A stretch of DNA of 64,000 nt from Lacticaseibacillus suilingensis. Its GTDB lineage: Bacteria; Bacillota; Bacilli; Lactobacillales; Lactobacillaceae. A program made the translations under genes and the position numbers. The notes beneath the pieces were generated by a model. It ran no database searches, was not told where the DNA came from, and was given only the letters and a program-made list of their open reading frames with translations. This document shows positions 52,256-60,463 of the stretch, piece after piece (the first letter of the stretch is position 1; each line of letters begins with the position of its first letter). The stretch is from assembly GCF_016861845.1 (NCBI RefSeq), contig NZ_BOLV01000004.1:109318-173317 (forward strand), given 5' to 3'.

Positions 52256-54718
52256 TTACCAGGTCAGGGTAAAGGTCAGTGGTTCGCGAATCGAATGCGC
52301 CGGCACACTGATGGTGACGCCGGTTTCAGTGCGGTTGAGGGGGTCGACCGAGCGCTGACCCTGTTGCATTTGTACGGCGATTGGCACCTCGCCGCTTTTC
52401 ACTGTGACTTGACTAGGCGTTGGACCCGCCACAAAGAGCTGGACAGGTACGGTTGCCATTTGGCCAGCAAATTTGCCTTTAGTGGCGTTGATGGTGAGAC
52501 TGGCAGTATTGCCGTTACGTTCAGCTGAGATTAAGGTGGTGGCTTGGTCACCTGTTTGATAAGCGAGTGTGGTCCCATCATCTTCCACCAGCGTAAAGGC
52601 ACTGGCAGGGCCAGGCCAGTAATCAACCAAGCGCTCAGCCGACCGGGCCGCGGGATTTTGATGCGGCAAGGCTAAGGGGATGATGCTCCCAGCTTTGACG
52701 TAAATCGGCAGTTGATCCAGCGGCGCAGTGACATCGCTTAAGGTCTGATCGCCGGCAGTTTTGGCGCCGGTCCAAAAGTCGAACCAATCGCCGTGCGGCA
52801 AGTAAACACTGCCGCGGGTGGCTTGGCCGTCTGGTTGCAGGCGGTAAGGTCGCACGATTGGCGCCACCAGTAAACTAGCACCGACCATGAATTGATCCGC
52901 CAATTCGCCTGCTCCCAAGGCGGCAGCGTCAGCCCAGAAGGTTGGGCGCATAATGGGCGCAATTTGGGTCGCCAGGCTGTACAGATAAGGCACCAGCATG
53001 GTGTGATACTGCAAAAAAGCGCGATTGATGGCCGCAGTCGGCGCTTCCATGCCCATCAGCTTCGGTTGCGTGCCCCAACCGTCCATGGCAAAAAAACTTG
53101 GGGTGAAGGCTTTCCACTGCAGATCACGGGTTTGAATGATGGGGTCGCCGCCGCCATAAATACCATCCACATCGCTGGCAATGTGGGGCTGGCCGGATAA
53201 CCCGGCCGCGAGATAGCTGCCGATATGGGTTTCCAGATTGCGCCAAGTGCCACCGGTTTGATCGCCGGTCCAGACCATTGCCGCGCGTTGCGTCCCGGCC
53301 CAGCCATCCAAGGTCACGGTCAGCGGCCGCAGCTGGCGGGCGGCGAAGGCGGCCTGAATTTTTGCGGTGGCATTGACGCCGAAGGTATAACCTTCGCCGA
53401 TCCAAGCGACATCGGTTTTGACCGCGCGACTACCGGCCTCAATTTCTTGCTGCAAGTCGCGCTCGTTTTTCTGTGGGGTGGCGGTTTGCGGGCTCAGCTG
53501 GGCCTGCGTCCATAACCCGACCTGAATGCCTTGGGCGTTAGCGTATTGGATGAAATGCTTCAAGTTCGCTAAGTCCCCGGCAAAAGAATCGGTTTGCCCG
53601 TAGCCTGAGCCATAGCCATCATTGGGAATCATCCAGCCCAAGGGAAAGCCTGCTTCGGCATAGCGGTCAATTACTGCACGACCGGAAAACTGGGGATCGT
53701 GTTCGCCATTGAGTGATTCGTGAATCGCGGTTTTCGGCATGCCATTTTCATCGGCATCGGTGAAGCTGACGTGACCGTCGCCATAGACATTGGGCACTAG
53801 GGGCTGATCGTTGACAGTGATGGTGCCTGGCCGATAGCCAAGGTTGAACGTTGCTTTATTCAGCGGCGAATAGGCTTTGTACCACTGGCCATCCGCAAAT
53901 TGCCGTGCTCCAGCCGAATCAGCCGTCACCGCCACCCAATAATTGCGATTGTAGGCATTGAAGTGGGCGGGGTAAAAGGCGAAGGCCGGCAGGCGCACCG
54001 GCTGGCCGGTGAGTTCATAGTAACCGCCGATGAGACTGGCCGGGGTTTGGCCCAAAATCAGATAGGCATCATACACACGGTCTTCGTGCGTGAGGTATGC
54101 GCCGTGCAGCGGGTCGCCGAAATCATATTCACCAGGCGTAAAGGTGTTGGCCAAAAAGCCGTAGCCACTGGTCGTCCAACAGAAAGGCACCGGACTGGAA
54201 ACACTGCCTCGGGTCCAGCGATTTTCGTTTTTAATGGCGACCAGGCGGCCGGTTTGCTCAACTTGCCCGTTTTGAACGCCGCCACCAAAGTAGTGGGCGT
54301 TTAGGTCAGTTTTGATCCGAGTGGTCCAGGCCTGAGCGGTAAGTTGCGGCAGGGTTTGCGTCAAGAGTGGCTGCGCGCCTTGCTTAATGACCATCTGACC
54401 AGCCTGCAGGCTCACGGTGTAAGCACCAAGGGTGAACTGGCGGTCATGCAAATCTAGTGGTAGCTGGCCGGTGGCGTTGACAATCGGCGTTTGATACCGC
54501 TGGCCACTGCCACCAGTGGCGACGGTTTCGTCGGCATGTTTGGCGACTTCTGGTGCCTGGGGGATACTCGGGTGCTGGGGCCAAGTGCCCGCCGTCACGG
54601 TCAGCCGCAGCAAGTGATCATTTACGGCCAGCAGGCGTGCATGCCAGCCATGATAATCAAACAACACCGTGCCATTTGCGGTATGTAAATGCTGAAGCTG
54701 ATTCGGGTTTTCTACCAT
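52256..54718 (-). CDS. Cytoplasmic GH31 glycosidase, paralogue of the wall-anchored GH31
   Basis: 820 residues from ATG 54718 (MVENPNQLQHLHTANG) behind GGAGGC; no signal peptide, so intracellular. Same active-site blocks as the giant GH31: RAVKTDVAWIGEGYTFG (nucleophile Asp), AAMVWTGDQTGGTWRN (acid/base Asp), GLSGQPHIASDVDGIYGG, GWMIPNDGYGSGYGQTDSF. N-terminal beta-sandwich and C-terminal beta domains complete the GH31 architecture without extra modules. Probably hydrolyses an alpha-linked sugar, perhaps alpha-GalNAc, from imported glycan pieces. First gene of a unit with the esterase and the flavoprotein. Confidence 0.9.
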   Translation of the reverse strand: MVENPNQLQHLHTANGTVLFDYHGWHARLLAVNDHLLRLTVTAGTWPQHPSIPQAPEVAKHADETVATGGSGQRYQTPIVNATGQLPLDLHDRQFTLGAYTVSLQAGQMVIKQGAQPLLTQTLPQLTAQAWTTRIKTDLNAHYFGGGVQNGQVEQTGRLVAIKNENRWTRGSVSSPVPFCWTTSGYGFLANTFTPGEYDFGDPLHGAYLTHEDRVYDAYLILGQTPASLIGGYYELTGQPVRLPAFAFYPAHFNAYNRNYWVAVTADSAGARQFADGQWYKAYSPLNKATFNLGYRPGTITVNDQPLVPNVYGDGHVSFTDADENGMPKTAIHESLNGEHDPQFSGRAVIDRYAEAGFPLGWMIPNDGYGSGYGQTDSFAGDLANLKHFIQYANAQGIQVGLWTQAQLSPQTATPQKNERDLQQEIEAGSRAVKTDVAWIGEGYTFGVNATAKIQAAFAARQLRPLTVTLDGWAGTQRAAMVWTGDQTGGTWRNLETHIGSYLAAGLSGQPHIASDVDGIYGGGDPIIQTRDLQWKAFTPSFFAMDGWGTQPKLMGMEAPTAAINRAFLQYHTMLVPYLYSLATQIAPIMRPTFWADAAALGAGELADQFMVGASLLVAPIVRPYRLQPDGQATRGSVYLPHGDWFDFWTGAKTAGDQTLSDVTAPLDQLPIYVKAGSIIPLALPHQNPAARSAERLVDYWPGPASAFTLVEDDGTTLAYQTGDQATTLISAERNGNTASLTINATKGKFAGQMATVPVQLFVAGPTPSQVTVKSGEVPIAVQMQQGQRSVDPLNRTETGVTISVPAHSIREPLTFTLTW

Positions 54719-54780
54719 ATTAGACTGCCTCCGGTTTTCACCAGCATACCGCAACCACGTGAATTCGGGTATAATTTAAA

Positions 54781-55022
54781 TCAGGCTGCGGAGTGAGGCC
54801 GGCTTTAGCCTGACGATTGGCCTAGCTTCGAGGCTTCCAGCGTAGCTAATCGCGCAGGCGTTGGCCTCACGGAGCGCAACTAAATCAGGCTGCGAACAAC
54901 GCCGCACTTAGGCCACTGGCCAGCCGAGCTTGGGTCATTGCCGTGAAACGCGGCGATGGCGCAAGCGTAGCTGGGATTGGGGCCGTTGGCGTTGTGAGCG
55001 CAACTAGATCAGGCTGCGAACA
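54781..55022. repeat. Palindromic repeats in reverse orientation (copies R5 and R6)
   Basis: Boundaries TCAGGCTGCG at 54781, 54885 and 55009, the reverse complement of the CGCAGCCTGA boundary seen in R3. R5 hairpin: GTGAGGCC (54793-54800) with GGCCTCAC (54863-54870). R6 hairpin: CAACGCC (54897-54903) with GGCGTTG (54988-54994). GGAGCGCAACTA precedes the second boundary as in R2/R3 reversed. They fill most of the 365-bp gap between the GH31 and pseudouridine synthase genes. Confidence 0.82.
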
Positions 55023-55083
55023 CCGCTATTTTGATCGGTGTTTCGCTTTGATTAAACCAGCACCACCCAATCAGGAGGCAAAC

Positions 55084-55938
55084 ATGAACTTTTCTTTCCA
55101 ATATTCAGCTGAACGCGCGACTACGGTCAAGCGTGTCCTGGCCCGGGCCGGGGTGTCACATCGCCTACTGACGCGGCTCTTTAACGAGCAACTGGTCTGG
55201 CGCAACGGCGTGGTCACCACCAACCAAGAGGTGATTCACGGCGATAAAATACGCTTTGAACTGCCACCGAGTGATTTGGTGACCCCGAGTGACGGCCCGC
55301 TGCAGGTGGTGCTGGAGTTGCCCAACTGGCTGATTGTCGAAAAGCCGGCCGGTCTGGCCAGTGTTCCTGGCCCCAGCAACCGCGAAGATTCGCTGTTAAA
55401 CCGCGCGGCGGGCTATTTGGCGGCGGCTGGCATTGACGGCCCGCAGCCGGCCATTATGACCCGCCTTGATCGCGACACGACTGGGCTGGTGCTGATTGCG
55501 AAGCATATTTTTGCGCAGGGTAAGCTTGATCAGCAGCAAGATGCTGGCTTGCAAAAACAGTACCGGGCAGTGGTTGCGGGGACACCAGCGCCAGCCAGTG
55601 GTCAGATTACGTTGCCGTTGGGCAAGGCCGAAGATGGTATTCATCGGGAAGTGAAACCTGACGGCCAGCCGGCCATCACCGATTATCAAGTGACGGCCAG
55701 CCAAAATGGGTTGAGCTTGGTCACCATTCAGCTGGAGACTGGCCGCACCCACCAAATTCGGGCGCACTTTGCCGCCATTGGCCATTCTGTCGTGGGCGAC
55801 CCCCTGTATGGCCAGCCGGATGAGCATTATCCGCATCAGCTGCTCCAAGCCAGCCGGTTGCAGTTCACCGATCCGTTCACCGGTGAGCAGTATGATCAGC
55901 AGCTCCCGGTGCCAGCAAATTGGCCAACTTTTGCCTAA
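55084..55938 (+). CDS. RluA/RluD-family RNA pseudouridine synthase
   Basis: 284 residues from ATG 55084 behind CAGGAGG. An S4-like N-terminal RNA-binding part (RVLARAGVSHRLLTRLFNEQLVWRNGVV) precedes the catalytic domain with MTRLDRDTTGLVLIAKH (catalytic Asp) and TGRTHQIRAHFAAIGHSVVGDPLYG. Converts specific uridines of rRNA or tRNA to pseudouridine. Which of the several lactobacillus paralogues it is cannot be told. Confidence 0.92.
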   Translation: MNFSFQYSAERATTVKRVLARAGVSHRLLTRLFNEQLVWRNGVVTTNQEVIHGDKIRFELPPSDLVTPSDGPLQVVLELPNWLIVEKPAGLASVPGPSNREDSLLNRAAGYLAAAGIDGPQPAIMTRLDRDTTGLVLIAKHIFAQGKLDQQQDAGLQKQYRAVVAGTPAPASGQITLPLGKAEDGIHREVKPDGQPAITDYQVTASQNGLSLVTIQLETGRTHQIRAHFAAIGHSVVGDPLYGQPDEHYPHQLLQASRLQFTDPFTGEQYDQQLPVPANWPTFA

Positions 55939-55947
55939 AAAAGGGCA

Positions 55948-55976
55948 AAAAAATAACCGTCCCGAAATCAGGACGG
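55948..55976 (-). terminator. Terminator of rpmG
   Basis: CCGTCC (55957-55962) with GGACGG (55971-55976); minus-strand U tract from the A run 55948-55953. A second short hairpin GTCGCT/AGCGAC (55982-55987/55997-56002) lies between it and the stop. A small TTTGCC/GGGCAAA hairpin with A run serves the converging gene poorly. Confidence 0.75.
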
Positions 55977-56008
55977 CGGTTGTCGCTACGGCCGTAAGCG
56001 ACGACGAA

Positions 56009-56161
56009 TTACTTGCGGACTTCAACGAAGTCAACCCGACGACGCAGTTTTGGAGAATACTTCTTCAAAGTGAGTCGGTCAGGCGTGTTGCGCTTGTTCT
56101 TGGAAGTCAAGTAGATCCGTTCGCCGGTTTCGGCGCAAGCAAGAAGAATGTGATCACGCAT
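56009..56161 (-). CDS. rpmG: 50S ribosomal protein L33
   Basis: A 50-residue protein read on the minus strand, beginning [20 protein letters not shown] and ending [13 protein letters not shown], with [14 protein letters not shown] in the middle; this is the typical L33 sequence. AGAGGTG precedes the ATG. It has a single Cys, so it is the zinc-independent (C-) form rather than the four-Cys form. Component of the large subunit near the E site. Transcribed alone, opposite to its neighbours. Confidence 0.97.
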   Translation of the reverse strand: MRDHILLACAETGERIYLTSKNKRNTPDRLTLKKYSPKLRRRVDFVEVRK

Positions 56162-56283
56162 CTTACAGCACCTCTTTCATAATGATTGAACCTTAATAGC
56201 ATACCGGAACCAGAAAAAAAGTCAAGGTTTGCTTGCAGGGATTGCATGGCGGTCGGGGGTTCACCGCGGAAAGGAACACAATA

Positions 56284-56817
56284 ATGCACTTAAAAGGTGA
56301 CCGCGTTTTGATTCGACCGTTCACGGCAGCCGACGCCCCGGCGTATTTGGCCTTGGCCCAAGACCCGCTAGTGGCGGGGCCAGCGGGGATGCGGCCAATT
56401 GCCAATCTGGAAGAAGCCAAGGCGCATGTGTTGAAAAATCAAACCACCGAGTTTGCCTTGGTGGTGAACGGCGAAGTGGTCGGTGAAGTGGGCATTTATC
56501 CCCGCACGGCCGATGCCGCCGCGCCAGAAGCCCGCACGCGGGAAATCGGCTACGCCTTGGCCCAGTCCTATTGGGGACAAGGTTTGATGCGAGAAGCTCT
56601 GCGGCTGGTGATACGCGAGCTCTTCACCCAGCGGATGACCGCGCTGTGGGCCGCCACTTTTCCCGATAATCAACGCTCGATTGCCTTGCTGGCGCGGCTG
56701 GGGTTCGAATATCGCTTCACGGTGCCGCTGCCAGCTGGCCTGCACAGCGATGGCCCGCAGTCGGAAGCTTATTTCGAATTAGTCAATCACATTTTGGCGC
56801 TTGAAGACGTTGATTGA
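56284..56817 (+). CDS. GNAT acetyltransferase (RimJ/RimL type)
   Basis: 177 residues from ATG 56284 behind GGAAAGGAA. Begins LKGDRVLIRPFTAADAPAYLAL; core EIGYALAQSYWGQGLMREAL is the acetyl-CoA-binding motif A (Q/R-x-x-G-x-G/A variant), followed by NQRSIALLARLGFEYRF. Transfers acetyl from acetyl-CoA to an N-terminal or small-molecule amine. Substrate unknown. Confidence 0.88.
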   Translation: MHLKGDRVLIRPFTAADAPAYLALAQDPLVAGPAGMRPIANLEEAKAHVLKNQTTEFALVVNGEVVGEVGIYPRTADAAAPEARTREIGYALAQSYWGQGLMREALRLVIRELFTQRMTALWAATFPDNQRSIALLARLGFEYRFTVPLPAGLHSDGPQSEAYFELVNHILALEDVD

Positions 56818-56892
56818 GTGAAAATTGGCTCTAATAATACTTTTTCATGGTGTAAATTAGAGTTTTCATTTCAAATCTAAAAAGATTTCTCG

Positions 56893-56918
56893 TGGACTTG
56901 CGCACTTAATGGTATAAT
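56893..56918 (+). promoter_or_regulatory. Extended -10 promoter
   Basis: TGGTATAATG places a perfect TATAAT at 56913-56918 with an upstream TG, i.e. an extended -10; the -35 is poor. It drives the gene at 56949. Confidence 0.65.
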
Positions 56919-56948
56919 GAAACCGACAATTTTAATGGAGGTTTCACA

Positions 56949-57497
56949 ATGAGTGTCCAAACTGATTATGATGAGATCTATGCCAAGCGCTTGGCCGCGA
57001 TCGAAAAAGATCCTGCCTTAACGATTTTATCTAGTATGGATCAAGCCCGGCCGGAGGGCACAACGAAGGCGACGCAATACATCGTCTACACCGACTACAA
57101 AGCAAACAGCTCGCAAACCCGTTTCACCATCAGTGTGTACACGCCGTTTGAAAATGTGGACAAATACGGCCACTCGAAAGCTGACTTCCAATCCCAACTG
57201 CTGGTTGACGTTAATCGTTGGTCACAGCGGATGCACATCACCGTACTGGAAACACTTGGTTCCGAAAGCCGCTTAGCGTTTTACGATTTCCAGAACATGG
57301 GGCTCGCCCAGCTAGCCTTGAAGGCCTTCGTTAATTTGGCCCGCAAGTCCGAAGCGGGCATCTTGGACGGCAATATCAGTTCCTTTGATAAGGAGAATTT
57401 TGCCAAATTGCAACACATTTTTCCTAAGTTTGGCTTCACCTTCGACGTCCTCGACGCCGACCAGGGCCTGGCTAAGATCGAATTAAAACTTAAGTAG
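56949..57497 (+). CDS. Unrecognised conserved-looking cytoplasmic protein
   Basis: 182 residues; ATGGAGG precedes the ATG. No signal or membrane segment and no family I can name. Features: charged helical start (DYDEIYAKRLAAIEKD), a beta-rich middle (YIVYTDYKANSSQTRFTISV), a conserved-looking RWSQRMHITVLETLG, and an acidic C-terminal part. Codon use and strong ribosome binding site say it is real. Single-gene unit with its own promoter and terminator. Confidence 0.75.
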   Translation: MSVQTDYDEIYAKRLAAIEKDPALTILSSMDQARPEGTTKATQYIVYTDYKANSSQTRFTISVYTPFENVDKYGHSKADFQSQLLVDVNRWSQRMHITVLETLGSESRLAFYDFQNMGLAQLALKAFVNLARKSEAGILDGNISSFDKENFAKLQHIFPKFGFTFDVLDADQGLAKIELKLK

Positions 57498-57507
57498 CAC
57501 CATGTGA

Positions 57508-57531
57508 AGGAGGCTAAGGCTTCCTTTTTTG
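57508..57531 (+). terminator. Rho-independent terminator
   Basis: AAGGAGGC (57508-57515), loop TAAG, GCTTCCTT (57520-57527), one G-T pair, then T to about 57531. Confidence 0.85.
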
Positions 57532-57629
57532 ATTCTAAGGAATATCTGTCCAGATACGTGGATAGAGACTAAGACTGATTCTAGGGGCTATGGGTGACGC
57601 GAGGTATTTGAGTTAACTGCAACAGTAGG

Positions 57630-57845
57630 GTCGGCCAGGTGGAGCAGAAAAGGGCTCAGTGGTGAAATTGTTCTTAGCCAGCGGTTTTGGCTGGCTTAGA
57701 ACAAGCCGCGACTTCGAGACTCGCAAAGCGAGGCTCAAAGCGCTGGCCACCACGTTCCAGCCCTTTTCTGCGGAGCCTGGCCGGCCCGGCAGCACAACCA
57801 GCTACCTGTCGGGCTAAAAGCGGCCGACTTTCGCTGCCTTTCGAT
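57630..57845. repeat. Complex palindrome in the 57.5-57.9 kb gap (related copy R7)
   Basis: CAGAAAAGGGCT (57645-57656) and AGCCCTTTTCTG (57759-57770) are exact 12-bp arms enclosing a hairpin TTCTTAGCCAGC/GCTGGCTTAGAA and a GCAAAGCGAGGCTCAAAGCG stretch. The right side has CTGCGGAGCCTGG and CAGCTACCTGTCGGGCTAAAAGC, which match pieces of the R2/R4 units. A mosaic or diverged member of the repeat family. No gene is seen in 57532-57910. Confidence 0.65.
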
Positions 57846-57910
57846 AAAAATTTGACAGCGTTTTCAAATCCGCCTAACATACTCCTATGTGGGGAAATGG
57901 GGGAAAGTCC

Positions 57911-58693
57911 ATGTTATCACCAGGCGTTAAGGTATTCATGTATATGCTGACCATGTCTGGCTCACCGGAGACGGTTAACGATCCGGTGTGGCATGATCGT
58001 TATCGGTTGGAGCCGCTGCGACTGATTCCACAGCTGCTTAATCGCAGTTTGATTGAGCCGGTGCCGGCCAAGGCGGGGCAGGCGTTTGAGCTGACGCCCA
58101 AGGGCCAAGCCGCCTTGGCGGATATCGACAACTGGCTCTGGGTGCATGAGTACTACCTTGCAGACGTAATCGATTTTGCCCATGTCCGTGACCACTGGTG
58201 GTCACACCCAAAAGTGGACTATGGCGTACTCGAACGCTTGCTGCAAGATGCCAAGGTGCAATATGGCGACGATCCTGCCTACATGGCTATTCTCTTGCGC
58301 CATCAGTTGCGGCTTGAGTATGATACGCATCACAATGATGCGGCCGCGCACACTTTGATGGCCTTGATCGATCAAGACCTCGACCCGCAGCCAGATGGCA
58401 CGGTGCTGGATTATGATACGACTTGGGCCAAAATCACCGAGTTTGAGAAAACGACCTTGAAGACGTTGCTCAGCCGCTTAAATTGGACCTTGACCGATTT
58501 TGAAATGGCTTTTTCCAATTGGCTGGACACTCAGCCGCGGCATCTGCGCTTATTCACCCGGTTTGAACTGATGACCATCGTGATGTACGAGATTGGCAAT
58601 GATAAAATGAAACTGCGCGCGCTTTATGCGCAGGCTTCCACGCGCACGAACTGCCCGCCGCCTGTGGTTGGCGACAGTGTGCTCAATGGCTGA
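57911..58693 (+). CDS. Unrecognised protein with a winged-helix-like N-terminus
   Basis: 260 residues from ATG 57911 (MLSPGVKVFMYMLTMSGSPE) behind GGGGGAAAG. The segment LRLIPQLLNRSLIEPVPAKA followed by FELTPKGQAALADI reads like the last helices and wing of a winged-helix domain. The remaining 170 residues are helical with several Trp/His (HVRDHWWSHPKVDYGVLERLL) and a Cys only at the end. Could be a regulator or an uncharacterised lactobacillus family; I do not recognise it. Confidence 0.7.
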   Translation: MLSPGVKVFMYMLTMSGSPETVNDPVWHDRYRLEPLRLIPQLLNRSLIEPVPAKAGQAFELTPKGQAALADIDNWLWVHEYYLADVIDFAHVRDHWWSHPKVDYGVLERLLQDAKVQYGDDPAYMAILLRHQLRLEYDTHHNDAAAHTLMALIDQDLDPQPDGTVLDYDTTWAKITEFEKTTLKTLLSRLNWTLTDFEMAFSNWLDTQPRHLRLFTRFELMTIVMYEIGNDKMKLRALYAQASTRTNCPPPVVGDSVLNG

Positions 58694-58696
58694 ATC

Positions 58697-58738
58697 AAAA
58701 CGACCTCGTCACCGCAATGCGGTTGGCGGGGTCGTTTT
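58697..58738. terminator. Bidirectional terminator between converging genes
   Basis: AAAACGACC (58697-58705) and GGTCGTTTT (58730-58738) with an inner CCGCAATGCGG hairpin; T run on the plus strand and A run giving U on the minus strand. Confidence 0.88.
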
Positions 58739-58751
58739 GGTTTGCAACAGG

Positions 58752-60263
58752 TCATGCAGGCGTGGCCTGACGCGTTAGCTTGGCGCGATACAACGCCGCG
58801 ATTTGTTCGAACAAGGCGCGGTAATCGCTGGTTGTCGCATCTAAGTACCAGTTGAAAATGGCCATTTTGCCGGCATCAGACGTTAACTGATCGCGATCGA
58901 TGAAATCGTCCAAAGAGGTGACCAGCAAATCCGCTTTGCTCAGCGGCGCATTATCAGGCAGAAGCTCGACGACATTGAGGTTTTGCAGGAAGTTGATGAT
59001 GTTGCGGTACACAATATCCGTGGTTTCCATCACCAGTTTGACCTTGATGGTATTGTCCCACTTGAACCGGCGCAGGTATGGTACCAGCAAGTAGAACAGT
59101 ACCCGCATGAAAGCCTCGGCTGATTCATGATAAGGCTGGTAAGCCGGCTCATCCGGGAGGTCAGCGATAAACTTGGCGAGCTCAGTTTGCAACTGGGTCT
59201 GCTGGTAAGTAATGGCGTCAGGCGGGAAGAGGTCCGGTTGCTTGACGTAGTTGCCGCCCATCAGTGCAAACGCGGCGGTCATCCGGAGCAGGTTCATTTG
59301 CAACGTCTCGTCGTTTTGTAAGACGGGATCCGCTGGGTCGCGCAAGTTCTGCTGCAGCATCGTCATCAAGTCCCTGACCAGTGGCCAAATGGGAGTGTCC
59401 GCGTGTTTGATGAAGGCGACGGCCGGTTTCATGTCGGCACTCGGCGGGGTGAAGCGAATCGTCTTCTGTTGAAAGAAGTAGAAAAAGGCATTTTCTTCCG
59501 TCAAAATATGTTTTGTTAGCCCTGGGAAGGCCTTTTCTTGATAAAAATTGATGGTCGGGAACGGGTAATGGCGGAAGGTGCGGGCAAAAGTGGTATCCAG
59601 CTTGATGTAGTGGCCATGGAGTAGGCGCGTGCGACAAATGGCCCAGAACACGCGCTCTTGGGCGGCCACAATCGGATCAGGATCCGCAGACGGCAGCTCG
59701 CGGTACTGGGCGCGCAACTGGCGATAGGAAATCGCTTGAAACGGCCATTCGGTGCCGTGGTAACTCAACCAGTAGAACTGTTGCAGGAAAAGCCGCACTT
59801 GTTTCTCATCGCCGACAAAAGCCGTTTTGGTCAGTGAGAGTTTCAGGTGGAAGTCAGCTAGGAAGTTGCGGACCGGAATGGTTTTGCGCATCAGCGTCGA
59901 GCGGCTGATGTAGCGCTCGGCGCAGAAGCGATCCAGCGATGGCCGGTTGCCTTGCACCAGATAGTCAATGAACTGAAAGGCAATGGCGTCTTGCAAAAGG
60001 TAAGTCCGGTAGTCATCGAGGCTGATCTTCAGCGGGGTGGTACCATTTAAGGCCTTTTTGCACACGGCGCGGGTGTCATCGGTCAAGTCGACGAGATCGC
60101 GCAGCAGTTCTTGAAAAATGTTGTAGCTTTGCTGGTACGACAAGTGCAACTTGGTAGCCAGATCGCTGATGGACAAGCCATCGCTATGATGCACCGTCAA
60201 CGTCCGAAACATCTCGAACTTTTGCAGATCACTTTTTTCGAAGAAGATTGCTTCATAGCTCAT
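58752..60263 (-). CDS. Mga-like transcriptional regulator
   Basis: 503 residues from ATG 60263 (MSYEAIFFEKSDLQKFEMFRTL) behind AAGGGGTGG; a longer frame to 60392 lacks a ribosome binding site. Two helix-turn-helix segments: LSISDLATKLHLSYQQSYNIFQELL and the Mga domain around FCAERYISRSTLMRKTIPVRN. The middle and C-terminal parts are PRD-like helical domains of the Mga/AtxA family (LFLQQFYWLSYHGTEWPF). Such stand-alone regulators control surface-protein and sugar genes and can be modulated by PTS phosphorylation. Divergent from a paralogue at 60464. Confidence 0.82.
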   Translation of the reverse strand: MSYEAIFFEKSDLQKFEMFRTLTVHHSDGLSISDLATKLHLSYQQSYNIFQELLRDLVDLTDDTRAVCKKALNGTTPLKISLDDYRTYLLQDAIAFQFIDYLVQGNRPSLDRFCAERYISRSTLMRKTIPVRNFLADFHLKLSLTKTAFVGDEKQVRLFLQQFYWLSYHGTEWPFQAISYRQLRAQYRELPSADPDPIVAAQERVFWAICRTRLLHGHYIKLDTTFARTFRHYPFPTINFYQEKAFPGLTKHILTEENAFFYFFQQKTIRFTPPSADMKPAVAFIKHADTPIWPLVRDLMTMLQQNLRDPADPVLQNDETLQMNLLRMTAAFALMGGNYVKQPDLFPPDAITYQQTQLQTELAKFIADLPDEPAYQPYHESAEAFMRVLFYLLVPYLRRFKWDNTIKVKLVMETTDIVYRNIINFLQNLNVVELLPDNAPLSKADLLVTSLDDFIDRDQLTSDAGKMAIFNWYLDATTSDYRALFEQIAALYRAKLTRQATPA

Positions 60264-60409
60264 GCTGACCACCCCTTTCTCGGCGTTATATCTCCAGCGA
60301 GTATACCAAAAATAGCGCGTGAACGCACCAAAAAGCCCGCTCTTGCTCGATTTTTTAGCGGTTGGTACAGAAATATTGAAAACTTTTTTCATAAATAAGA
60401 GTTTGTTGT

Positions 60410-60415
60410 TATAAT
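60410..60415 (+). promoter_or_regulatory. -10 box of the right-hand Mga-like gene
   Basis: Perfect TATAAT with only a weak -35 17 bp upstream. The 200-bp divergent region is AT-rich; an activator-dependent promoter is plausible. Confidence 0.5.
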
Positions 60416-60463
60416 TAGTAGGCTTAATAGGTTTTTAGTTTTTGGGGGAAAAGGAGAATAGTT

